From Anaeramoeba flamelloides (lineage: Eukaryota > Metamonada > Anaeramoebidae), in NCBI GenBank assembly GCA_027625915.1, contig JANTQA010000023.1:21204001-21268000 (forward strand): DNA of 64,000 bases, given 5' to 3'. The position numbers and the translations under genes were made by a program. Positions 20,749 to 31,912 of this stretch are shown here, piece by piece (the stretch's first letter is position 1; the number at the start of each line of letters is the position of its first letter). A model generated the notes under the pieces. The model was not told where the DNA came from. It did not search any database and saw only the letters and a program-made list of their open reading frames with translations.

Positions 20749-23700
20749 ATGAGTCAACAGCTTATTTCTGATGAAGAACAAAAAGGAAGTGGATCAACCG
20801 ACATTCACAATAAGCCTGTTCATGAAAAATTTGAATATGAGGAAGACTTTAGTGGGCCATTAGATGAAAGAAAGCATCGTGATATTTTTTGGTTAATTCT
20901 CTACCTCTCTTTTTGGATTGGAATGTTTGTTGTTGCAGGATTAGCTTTTTCAACAGGAACACCAAAAAGGTAATAAAAAAACTTTTTTTTCTTTTGTTTT
21001 GTCATGAAAGAATAAAAACTCTTTTTTATTTTTTTTTTCTTCTTTATTTTTCCAAAAAAAATAAATTAACTTTTTTTTTTTTTTTTATTTTTTATATTTT
21101 TTCACTTAACCAAACACTAATTGCCTTTACAAAAAATTAAAAAGACTTTATTATCCAAAAGATTATAGAGGAAATGTTTGTGGAATGGACAACAGTAAAG
21201 TCAAGGAAACTTTCAGTTCAAATTATTCAAAATCCGAGCTCTCCTTTTTATCTGATACCTCTGATTTAAAATACGTATTCTGGCCACATGATGGATCGAG
21301 CCAAGAAATTTGTGTAGACGATTGCCCAACAAAAGGAGACATTGTTGATCCTTTGTGTGACGCTACAATAAATAACTATCTTGACAAAGATGATGATTAT
21401 TGCCCTTATAAAACAGAATCAGGTATATTACTTTTTCAAATTCATTTTTCTACTTTTTACACAACAAAAACACGCCAGAATTTAAGGATTACACTTTTCA
21501 GGTGAAACCCTAGAAATTGTGTCAAAAACGCTCTTGAAAGAGTTTTCTAATCCCTTAGTTAAATTTACCCATTTAGAATTTCTTTTCGAAAAAATGTGAA
21601 ATTATCACAATTTTAGCAATTTTCAAAATTTTTACCTTGTTAGATCATGCTAAATTTGAATTTCATTTTTTCTAATTTCCATTTCAAATCGATAAACACA
21701 AAACCATTTCTCAAGCTGTTCTAAATATTGTTTGAAGTTACTTTTACAAGTTTGTAATATTTTAAAATTTGAACTTGTACTTGAAAATACCTAAAAGTCA
21801 TTTACTTTTGAAATTTTCATTCAAAAATCTATTTGAATATTTTGCCCTTTTTTGCTTGTGAATATTTTTTAACTTTGAAATTTCTATTTTTTATCCAACT
21901 TCTCTTGATTAAAAATTCTTTTTGAGAAGTGAATGTAAAATAACACAATAACTCAACACTCTCTGAGGCCGAAATGTAGTCCTTCAGATAAAGAAGGATT
22001 TATTTATTTATAAAACCCATGAGATCTCAGGGTTTCTCAAACGCAGTGGAGAAAATATTTATTTACTATTTTCAGAAAAATAAATTATGGGAGTAGTCTA
22101 ATGGCTTGAATTTTTGATACAAAAAAGTTCAACCTCGAAAATCAAGGAAAAATTTAATTCTTATTATCAATGAGTGCCCTTGATTTTTCAGGTTAACAGC
22201 AAACTTTCAATAAAAAAAAGTGCGAGTTTATGAGTTTTATTTCTCAAAACTGGTTAGTTTTTCAGATTGTTTTTATTAATTCTGTGAAGATTAAGTCAAG
22301 TAACTTACTGTTATTTATGAAAGTTTGAAAACTAAGTGGGTGTTTTGGAGAAATTGCATTTTTTTTTTTTTTTTTTTAATTTTTAAAATTTTTTTATTTT
22401 AAAATAAGTAAAAGTAATTACAAATAATGATATTAGGAAAGAATTGGATTAACTATAAGAGGAAAAAGGATATTTTACAATCTTGTATTATAAAAAAAAT
22501 ATTTTCATCACGGTAAATTTTTAAAAATGCGATTATTTGCGAGAAAAACAATTTTTTTTTATTTTGTGTCTTATTTGATTTCTAAACTTACAAAATGTTG
22601 ACATGAGTGTTGATAGTTTGTTATGTATATCAAAAAAAAAAATTTTTGTTCAATAGAATAAAAAATATGAATTGGTAAAAAATGACAATTTTTACCCAAA
22701 TATACAAATTTCGAAATTTTCAAAATTTGCGATTCATTTAACATTTATTTAACATTTTATAGGGATGGATTAGGTATGATTAGTATATTTTAGTCGAGTG
22801 ACCTACCCCACCACACTCGTTCCTAACTTACTCAACATATCCTCCTAACCCTATCTAAACTAACCTACAAACCATACACAATTCTAACACTCTCTAACGT
22901 ACCCTACCTACCATACCTACCCTACCATACCTACCCATATAAAATGTTAAATAAAATGTTAAATAAAAAATGTTAAATAAAATGTTAAATAAAAATGAAA
23001 ATGTTAAATAAATCGTTAAATAAATCGCAAATATTCGCAAATTTTGAAAATTTCGAAATTTGTATATTTGGGTAAAAATTGTCATTTTTTACCAATTCAT
23101 ATTTTTTATTATATTCAACAAATTTTTTTTTTGATATAAATAACAAACTATCAACATGTATGTCAACGTTTTGTAAGTTTAGACCCGATTACATCGACAA
23201 ATTAAAAAATTATTATTTTTCTCGCAAATAATCGCATCGCAAATAATCGCAATTTTGGTATATTCCCTTTCATCACACATAAGTTTTGATTTATAAATCT
23301 AAACGAGAAAAATATGTTTGAATAAAACAAAGGTTAAATATTTTAACTATTTCATTATTAAAGTTTTTTAATAGTATAGAGCAAATTTTAATGAAAGTTT
23401 GTGTTCTGTTTTATCTCGCAGAATACGAAAAAATCAAAATTACACATTTACTTCTTTAATAAGGTTATCCAAATAGTTGGATTTACAGGAATTGAAATAT
23501 TTTGATGTAAAGATAATTCTTCAATTTCAAAATCGACAACACAATGTAAAAGAATTTCTCTACGCTATTACCACCTAATAATTCTCTCCCACCAAAAAAA
23601 AATTTTTCTAAAAAAAAAAAAAAAAAAATACATAAAATACTCAATAACAACTTTTTTTTAATTGATTTTATTATTTTCGTTTTTTTTTTTTTTTACAAAT

Positions 23701-26700
23701 TTTGATTATGAATACGAAATGTGAATTTTTGTAAAATTAAAAATTTTTCATTTTTTTTTTTTGTAAAATTTTTTGGGGGGGTTTTAACTTCAAAATATCA
23801 ATACAATTTTCAATAAATAACAAAACACTCAAATCTTGGAGTCTGTTGCGATGGATCTACTCCCTTAAACATACTTTTCATCAAACTTTCCAAAAAATGT
23901 TTAGAAGGGAAACCATAATATAACTAATTTATGGATGAAAAAGGGGAAAATTATTATTTTTATAAATTTGGTCAAATTTTCATTTGTTTCAAAATAGTCA
24001 ATTCCATTGAAATATATTGGCTGTAGGTATTTAAAACCCCCTTTCCGGGTAGGTTAATGTATGTTAGGATAAGTTAGAGTATGTTTGAGTGGTTTGGATG
24101 ATATGTTAGAGAATTTTGGACAGGATTTTGAAAAAAAAATAATTAAGAGATCAATTAGACTTTTCTAACTTGTTTTAAGGAGAAAAAATTTTCCGCTTAA
24201 CTCTTTGGGTTAAAATTGCGTTTTGAACAAATTTTGAAAAATATTTAGTATTGATATTTTCAACATTTTGGATTTTCTACAATTTAAATAATAAAATACT
24301 ACCAATCGCAAAATAATATCTTTGATTTTTCCTCCTACAACACTTAAAAACCAATATAAACTTTCATACTGATGAAAATATTCAAGAGACTCTTCAAAAA
24401 TATGAAAAAATTCAATTTTACTAATTTTGACAATTTGACCAATTTTGAAATTTAATAATATACCCATGAAAAAGTAAAACTTTTTCAAGATCTTTTAGAA
24501 TTGAGACTTTGATGATTTATTTTTTAATTCTTACAATTTTTTTTTTTTTTTGAAAGCTGAATGAAAATTTCCTTGACTTTATTTTTCAATTAACAGTAAT
24601 TTTTACAAATTGGTATTTTTCTTTTAAAAAGGATAAAAATTAATTCTTTTTCATTATCTTTATTTCTATACCTCTCAAAAAAAAAAAATAATAATAAAAA
24701 ATAAAAAATTGTTGAATTAAATCCAAGTTCTAAGAAGATGTCTCCCATTGGAATTTAAAAATAGTAATTCGTCCGACATTATCGATAGTATTAAAAATAG
24801 TGTATCTGGATCAAGTAGCCTTTCCAAAGTTATGGGTGATCTTATTCAAGGGTGGTATGTATTATTGATCTCTGTATTTATAGCAGTCGTTCTTTCATTC
24901 TCTTGGCTATTTGTTATTAGAAAGTTTGCAAAGGTGATGGTTTATTTCACAATTATTTTCTATTTTATAATTTTGGGTGTAATCACTTGGTTTTGTTGGC
25001 ATCAGTGTATGGAATTTCTCTTTTCTTTTTTTTTTCTTTATTCTTCTCTTTTTTCTAAAATTATTGTGTAAAATTTAAAATATTTAGAATTCTCAAGAAT
25101 TTAATTGAAAAATATTAAATACCAAACCATTTATCACGAATTTAGAAAATATGTTAAAAGATGTTTTTTTTTTTGTTTTTAACATTGATTAAGTAGAAAA
25201 TATCAATTATTAACACAGCAAAGAAAAGTCATTTTCAAAAAGTGAAAACAAAAAATTTTATGATATCATTACCATAAAATTGATCCATTTATAAATATTA
25301 GACCTTTTTATGGATACTCAACAATTTATATGTCTTAATATACGGGGACAATGTTTTTTTTAAAGAATTTGTTTTAATGAATATAGACAGCTAAATTTGA
25401 TTAGCATATTGTTAAAACCAACCCCCAATTCACTATTTGGGTTCGAAACCCCCCCATAATCTTTTACTTAAAATCGAAAAAAAATAAAAATATTTTCAAC
25501 GTTTTATAATTTTGTAGTTACTAAAATCAAAATAATTTTAAAGATCAGTCAATAAGGGTTTGAGTTTGCGGTTTTTCTTCCAAAATTCGAATAAATAACG
25601 AAAACCATTTTATTTCTTTGTAAAAATGGAAAAAATCATTTTAAATTTTTTTGTACCGAGTGGAAAACACTCCACCTAAACAAAACAATTTTAAAACCAA
25701 AATTGAAATTAAACTATTCTTTCTATGGGTTGAGAAAATAAATTGCTCTTTTTTATTCTTTTCTTCAACTAAAAAAAGATAAAATATAACCACGACCAAA
25801 CATTCAAGCTACAAACAGTTTTATTCCTGATGTGTATTTGAAATTTTTGAAATCCATTTTGTAATAAATAATCTCAAAAAGTAAATCTCCTGAATGAAAA
25901 TGAGTACCAAATCCCCGATGTCTATTAGGGATTTAATTTTTGAATGAAAAATTTCACTTCAAAAATTGCAATTAAACACGATTTTCCAGTCTTATTCTTC
26001 CCTAAATTCCATTTTATGCTTTAGAATTCGAAATTGAAATGGTTGTTTTCCAAAAAAATTATACCAAAAAAAATTATATCAAAAAAATAAAATACCTTTT
26101 TATTTTTCGAACAATTGTAGTATTTCAAGACATTTAATTTTTCATAACAAATCTATTTGTATCAATCTCTTATGATCAAAAAACCAAGTATCTAAACTTT
26201 TTTAATTATGTTAAATTCAAATTTCAATAAGTAACTCTTCATGTTATCCAAATTAATAGATTTTTAATTATGTTTCCAAAATAAGCAAAAAATGTTTCAG
26301 TTTTTTCTCTTTGAATTTTTTTTCTTTATTAGTTTATTGATCAACAATTCCCATTCAATTTTTAATAATAACATAAGAGTGAATATTATTTTTGGTGTCC
26401 ATTACAGGAAATTAGAAAAAATAAAAAATACCTAAATTGTAGCGAAAGGCATATATTTATCTTTAAAATGGGAATAAATTTTTGAATTTATATGAATATT
26501 TTCAATTGATCAAAAACAATTAGCATTCGGGTTTTTGTTTAAATATCCGAATTTTGATTTAACACTTATTTTGAAATATTAATCTATCATTTTTCATAGG
26601 AAGAACAGACCCATAAAAAATGATCAATATTTTCTATAATATCCTTCTTGCATATTTTCAAAATAAAGGATAAAATTTATTTGATTTTTTATTGATTATA

Positions 26701-28738
26701 GAATAATATCTATTTAAGCAGTTAGTAAATGCTCTGAATTTTAAAATTGTTGAACTTGAAGGATAACTTCAATATTTTTGATTAATAAATAAAGATTCTA
26801 GATGTTTTGTATTATTTTGAAATATTATTGTGGAGTGTGGCTAAATGCCATCAAGTTCCTATTTTTTAAAAACATTAAAAGTTATTGAGCCAAATCAAAA
26901 ATTTTACTTGGTTTTTTTAAATTTTAGAATTGAGTAAAATCAAATATTTTACTCTTTATTACAAACTCAAGAAAATATAATGGTGGTTTTCCAGAATTCT
27001 AAAGAATAGAGTAAAATCAAAGATTTAACTCAATTCTTCTAAAATTAAAAAAAACCTAACGGCGGTTTTCTTGAGGTTTTCTGTTTTGTCTGTTAAGTTT
27101 AATAGGTTTTTTTGAGGTTTTCTATTTTATTTCTAAACTCAAAAAAACCTAACGAAAATTTATTGATTTTCCAAATAAACAGAAAATTCAAAAAAAAGCT
27201 AACGGTGGTTTTCCAAAATTCAAAAGAATTGATTAAAATCAAAGATTTTACTCGATTCTTTTAAAAACTCAAGAAAATATAATGGTGGTTTTTATTAATT
27301 GACGAAATAAACCGAAAATTTTAATAAATTTTCGATTTATTTTTCGAATTAAAAAAAAACCTAGCGACACACAGATATAAGTAATTTTCTGGAAAAAAAA
27401 AAAAATAAAAAAAAAAATAATAATAAATCTTTTTAAATTGATCTCTGAATAAATTGTAATGTCAAAATAATGTGTTTCTAAATTCCAAAGTTATTCTGTA
27501 ATATAAATGCACAATTTAAAAATTTTTGAAAAGTACAATTAATGAAATGAATATTCATTTTTGATTTTAAAATTTCTATCAATATAGCAAAAGCATCTGA
27601 TGATATTGAAGGACATAAAAAGATGGATACTGACACATACAACGCAAAGGCATTTAAAATCATTTTCTATGTTATGATTGGCTTCATTGTATTATCGTTA
27701 TTTGCACTTATCTTTCTTCGAAAGAGAATTGCACTCGCAATTGTTGTTATTAAAGAGGCAGCCAAAGCAGTCTCTGATATCCCAATGATCATCTTTTTCC
27801 CATTATTCACCTTTTTAGCCTTGTTAGTTGTCTATGCATATTGGGTACCAGTATCAATGTTCCTTATGAGCTCAGGAAAGCCAAGACTTGTCGAAGAAGT
27901 CCCAGCAACCGGCGATCCATATTTAAAATTGGACTACAAAAACGAAAAGAGCATCAATTATTTAGGAATCTATCATCTATTTGGCTTATTATGGACAAAT
28001 GCATTTGTTATTGCCGTGACACAGGGAGTTGTTGCAGGCGCAATCGCCTCTTGGTATTGGACAAGAGATAAAAATAACATCCCAGGAAGCCCCACTTTAG
28101 CGTCCTTTAAAAGAATCTTTAAGTATCACTTAGGATCATTTGCCTTTGGATCCTTAATCATTGCCATTATCCAATTCCTCCGCGTGGTCTTAGAATATGT
28201 AGAACGCCAAATGAAAAAGTCAAACCAAGAAAACCAATGCATCAAATATCTTTTCTATTGCATGAGATGCTTCTTGAAATGCTTCCAATCATTCATGGAA
28301 TTTATTAACCGAAATGCTTACATTATGATCGCAGTATATGGGCAATCCTTCTGCCAATCGACGAAACGTGCATTCCACTTGATCGGCAGAAACATTTTCC
28401 GAGTAATGGCAATCAATACCGTTGGCGACTTTTTGTTATTCCTCGGTAAACTTAGTGTCGCAACAGCAACAGGATTAATTGCAATGATTATGTGTAAGGC
28501 AAATGATAATATGAGCTTTTATCTCATCCCCTCCGCATTAGCAGCAATATTGGCATACTTTGTATCATCAGCTTTTATGGCAGTTTTTGAAATGGCCATC
28601 GATACAATTTTACTAAGCTTCTGTGAAGATTGTGAAAGACACGATGGATCTTCAGTTGAAAAGGAACCTTTCGCTTCAGAGGAATTACAAGAATTTATGA
28701 ATGGAATTAAAAAGGAAGACCAAGAAAAACTTAAATAA
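20749..28738 (+). CDS. Choline transporter-like protein (SLC44/CTL family)
   Basis: Multi-pass membrane protein of the family that moves choline or related cations. Four exons: 20749-20969, 21145-21422, 24728-25006 and 27588-28738, with GT-AG introns of 175, 3305 and 2581 bp; phases agree and give 642 residues, the usual size. Exon 1 holds the N-terminal tail and first membrane segment. Exon 2 starts RLYYPKDYRGNVCG, the family's post-TM1 motif, and carries a cysteine-rich outer loop. Exon 3 opens VLRRCLP (family VLNRC) and adds two segments ending in WFCWHQ. Exon 4 has FLRKRIALAIVVIKEAAKAV, RIFKYHLGSFAFGSLI, the hallmark INRNAYIMIAVYGQSFC and the C-terminal FCEDCERHDGSS. The exon 3 acceptor at 24728 and donor at 25006 were chosen by phase and by family motifs. 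The two long introns hold a foldback, a LINE fragment and a hairpin array. Confidence 0.93.
22515..23255. repeat. Foldback element with ~215-bp arms (SLC44 intron 2)
   Basis: Left arm about 22529-22740 pairs with right arm about 23030-23243 at roughly 85% identity; both begin GCGATTATTTGCGAG from outside and end AATTTCGAAATTTTCAAAATTTGCG inward (given in parts). Inside each arm are short tandem AAATGTTAAATA units. The centre (about 22770-22940) is strongly strand-biased, C/A-rich with repeated CCTACC and CCATACC on the plus strand. No ORF of note. Confidence 0.8.
24030..24124. repeat. G/T-rich strand-biased segment
   Basis: Plus strand almost free of C: GGGTAGGTTAATG, GTATGTTAGGATAAG, TTAGAGTATG, GAGTGGTTTGG. 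It resembles the reverse complement of the centre of the foldback at 22770-22940 in word content, suggesting a shared origin. Confidence 0.45.
26570..26822 (-). mobile_element. LINE internal fragment (SLC44 intron 3)
   Basis: Matches about 270-520 of the first LINE in the same orientation, including the zinc-binding end (the words CCCATAAAAAATGATCAATA and TAATATCTATTTAAGCAGTT). It lacks both the terminal ~190 bp and the RT domain, and abuts a hairpin array on its right. Confidence 0.8.
26823..27372. repeat. Hairpin-module array (SLC44 intron 3)
   Basis: Starts with a degenerate copy of the array's leading motif (GTGTGGCTAAATGCCATCAAG), followed by several stems: AATTCTAAAGAATAGAG... against CAATTCTTCTAAAATT, TTTTCTGTTTTGTC against AAACAGAAAATTC, and GACGAAATAAACCG against CGATTTATTTTTCG. 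Module ends read AAAAAAACCTAACG, twice with the variants AAGCTAACGG and AACCTAGCGAC. Same family as 2415-2880. Confidence 0.75.
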
Positions 28739-29173
28739 TTATCATTGATTTTCTAGGTTTTTTTTTCCTCCATTTTTTTTATTTATTTTTATCTTTCTTT
28801 TTCTTTCATTTTTTTTTATTTTTCAATAATTAATTCTGAACAAAATTGTTCTCGAAATGTTCTCGTTGAATAACAGATCTTTATTATTTTTTTTAGTTCT
28901 TTTTTGATATTATCATTTGGCTACTTTATTTTTTTTTTATTAAAATTTTTGAATTTTCTTATTAATTAATATAAATAAATTATGATAATTTTTTTTTTTT
29001 AATTTGTTTGAAAAATGAGTTTTTTTTATTTAAAATTTCCCAAAATTTTTATAGTTACCCAAAAATATTTAGGTTATTAATGGAAGTGAGTACATTTTAC
29101 TTTTTTTCAAAATTCTAATTGTGGCAAGAATATTGAAAACGGGTTTTTTAGAGTGTTGCAGTATATTGAAAAA

Positions 29174-29328
29174 TTGTAACAAATATACATCTACTCGGAT
29201 CTATTTTTTTGGTTTATACTCTGATAAATTTCTGTTTTGGATCCAGAAATATATTTATGGGGAATGCATGAAATTAATCAGAGTATAAACCAAAAAAATT
29301 GATCCGAGTAGATATATATTTGTAACAA
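29174..29328. repeat. Foldback, 52-bp arms
   Basis: 29174-29225 and 29277-29328 pair with three mismatches (core word CTACTCGGATC...TTTGGTTTATACTCTGAT). The loop is 51 bp. No second copy was seen. Confidence 0.85.
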
Positions 29329-30244
29329 ATCTTTTCTTTTCTAAGACCAAGCAAAAATTATTATATTTCTTAATAAATTTGTCAAAATTAATTAAGGGAA
29401 AATTTAAATTATGCTAAAAAATTATTTTAGAAGATTTTTTTTCTTTACCTTCGTAATTTTAAATAGATCACATAAGTGACACTTTTACATCAAATATTCT
29501 GACATCATATTTATTATTTATAGAAAACCCTTTTTTTGCACATTTTCTGACAAAATTCATTTACCAAATATTTTTATCAAAATAATACCAAATATAGAAT
29601 TGTGTTTCAAAGGTTAAAGGGGAGGGATTGAACTCTCGAAATACAAAAAAAAAAAAAAAACAACTATAAAAGATTCTGAGTAAAGATAAAAGAAAAATTG
29701 AGAAAAAAAGGAAAATTATTATTAATAATTATTTTTCGTTTTTGTAATTTGATGAAAAATAAATCATTATCAAATCAAACCAATTAATCTGATATATCTT
29801 TATTTCCAATAAAAATTTAAAAAATAGTCTATTATCTTTATCAAAACTAGAATTAGATGATTTAAAATAAAATTTGGATTTGAACTTCATTTTAAGAAAT
29901 TGGAAGTAATTTCTTTGTTAAAAAATTTTCAGTCAAAAAATACTTTTTTTCTCAACGGGGGAGTTTTATAACATAGTAGTAATACTAACAACAATAAATG
30001 AAATGCACCCAGAATTTGAATTTAAGTAACGTTGATTTGTATTTTCATAATATTTATAATCATGAATAAAATTTGAATTGTATACTGAACTTTTTTGAAT
30101 TTTAAATTTCAATTTGATTTTTGAATGCTTGTGACAAGTTAATCCAGGTGTAAAAATGATTTCTTAATTTTTAATGTTTTTTCTTTTTTTGATTATATAG
30201 TTGTTTTTACAATGTTCAAATAGTGATGTCTTAATATTTTGTGA

Positions 30245-30577
30245 TTTTTTACTAAATTTGTCATTTTTCCAAAAAATATAAAACTTTTCCTATGCGCCCT
30301 GAAGCGGAATTATTGTCAAAAAATACAAGGTTTATAATCGCAAAACAATTAATTTAATGTTCGAATAAAAATATTTGTGGGTTTTTTTGCTTTTTGATTT
30401 CTGAAAATTATTTTGGATTTTTGAATTCCTGTTTCTTCCCCAAACAATTTTTATAAAATTATTAAATTAATTTTTTTACTCTTTGAATCCCCAGGTTCGT
30501 TAACAAGAAACCTTTCCAGTCGGGGTACATAAGAAAAGCTTTATATTTTTTGGAAAAATGACAAATTTAGTAAAAAA
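30245..30577. repeat. Foldback, 45-bp arms
   Basis: 30245-30289 and 30533-30577 pair with one mismatch (core word CTAAATTTGTCATTTTTCC). Pairing continues weakly inward (CTATGCGCCC against GGGGTACATAAG). The centre is 243 bp without ORF. Confidence 0.85.
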
Positions 30578-30677
30578 ACTTAAAATATTAGGTTATCGCT
30601 TTTTGCACATGTGTATCAAAAAAAACATGAACAAATAATAAAGGATATTTAAATATGTGAAATTCATAAATCCAACA

Positions 30678-30680
<3 letters not shown>

Positions 30681-30722
<42 letters not shown>
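30681..30722. repeat. (TA)n, left of family B copy
   Basis: About 21 TA units, directly abutting the left end of a family B element. Confidence 0.9.
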
Positions 30723-30725
<3 letters not shown>

Positions 30726-31302
30726 TTTCTAAAAAGGTGGTGTATTTATTTTTTACATTTCATAAAAAATCATCTTTTTTAGTGGTCGTTATTGGTTAAT
30801 TGACGATATCAAATAAAGTTTAATATTAATATCAATTGAATTAATAATTGGTTAAGGTATTTAATTTAGAAATATATTTTATGAAATATTTTCCAAAAAA
30901 TGAAAAAAAAAAGCAGTTTTTTGGAGAAAACAATGTACGAACAAATTCAATAAAAAATGAAAATATTGAAAGAGTACAAATGATTTTTTAAACAATCAAA
31001 GGCATTTATATACTTTCAATTCTATTTGAGTTATTGTTGAGATTAAACAAGGTGTAAAAAAAATTTTTTATATTAAAAAAGAAAACAATAACACTAATTT
31101 TCACCCCTTGAAAATATCAAATAAAATTAAGATTAGAAAATTTAATAACTTTTATTTATGTAATACGATTATAAGAAACTAATTAAATTACTATCAAGAA
31201 TATATGAATAATTAATTTTGATTTTGTATATTTAAATTTTTTCATGAAGATTGAATTTAATAATGAGATTTTTAAAGAAATTTGTCTCATTTTTTGGAAA
31301 AA

Positions 31303-31303
<1 letters not shown>
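30723..31303 (+). repeat. Family B element, copy 2
   Basis: Same orientation and layout as 18180-18755 (left end TATTTCTAAAAAGGTGG, right end TTTTTTGGAAAAACTTA). It sits between two TA tracts, as if it had inserted into one microsatellite. Confidence 0.7.

Positions 31304-31304
<1 letters not shown>

Positions 31305-31335
<31 letters not shown>
31305..31335. repeat. (TA)n, right of family B copy
   Basis: About 15 TA units, abutting the right end of the family B copy. Confidence 0.9.
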
Positions 31336-31338
<3 letters not shown>

Positions 31339-31639
31339 GTTAGGCCTAAGTACTTTTTAGTATGATTTATAGCTGATCGAGTTTCATCTTGAAATGAGTT
31401 TTAAAGTTTATTATAAAATGTATATATTTTTTCTTATTTTTAACCAAAATCAAAATTGTAGGGTGTAAAACTGATAAATTGGATTTTAGCCCAATTAATT
31501 TTTACTTGTGGGGTTTCATTTAAAAATTTTTTTTAGACAAAATTTTATTTGGGAACCACCAAAAATTAATTTTTTTTTTTTCGCAATTAAGGATAAGGAA
31601 AATAAAAATTACAATTTTCAACCCAACTTTAAAATTTTA

Positions 31640-31850
31640 TATTTATATTTAAACATCAAGAACCTCTTAGCCTTACACTTCTCAATTTCGGTTTAGGAAA
31701 AAAAAAATCAAATTGCCAAAAATTTCCATTTTTTAACAAACCTTAAAACCCGTACCAAGCCCAAGATCGCGCGGCAAAGAACCAAAATAACAAGTACTTA
31801 CTCCTAACACAAGATTATCTTGTTTCATTCTTCAGGGATTGTAAACCTTA
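31640..31850 (+). repeat. Foldback-family end upstream of the RRM gene
   Basis: Matches the right arm of the foldback at 47170-47727: CTTACACTTCTCAATTTCG, then GCCAAAAATTTCC, TAAAACCCGTACCAAGCC, ACAAGATTATCTTGT and the end CAGGGATTGTAAACCTTAAA. It stops about 60 bp before the RRM start codon, so the promoter or 5' leader may lie in it. Confidence 0.65.
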
Positions 31851-31912
31851 AACGAAATATTTCATTTTTTTCTATTAAACCCTTTCCAATAATTATTTTT
31901 TGTTTCAATTTT

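Larger units (their letters stand above)
28739..31912. other. Intergenic, foldback-rich
   Basis: Contains two separate foldbacks (29174-29328, 30245-30577), a family B copy flanked on both sides by (TA)n (30681-31335), and the terminal part of another foldback family (31640-31850) running up to the RRM gene. No coding sign. Confidence 0.55.

Noticed and set aside
22860-22940. Possible telomeric repeat tract (CCTACC/CCCTA words)
   Set aside because: Units are irregular and lie inside a foldback's centre, so an internal telomere is not supported; kept only as a compositional oddity.
24210-24488. 92-codon minus-strand frame in SLC44 intron 2
   Set aside because: Composition matches translated AT-rich intron; no homologous motif recognised.
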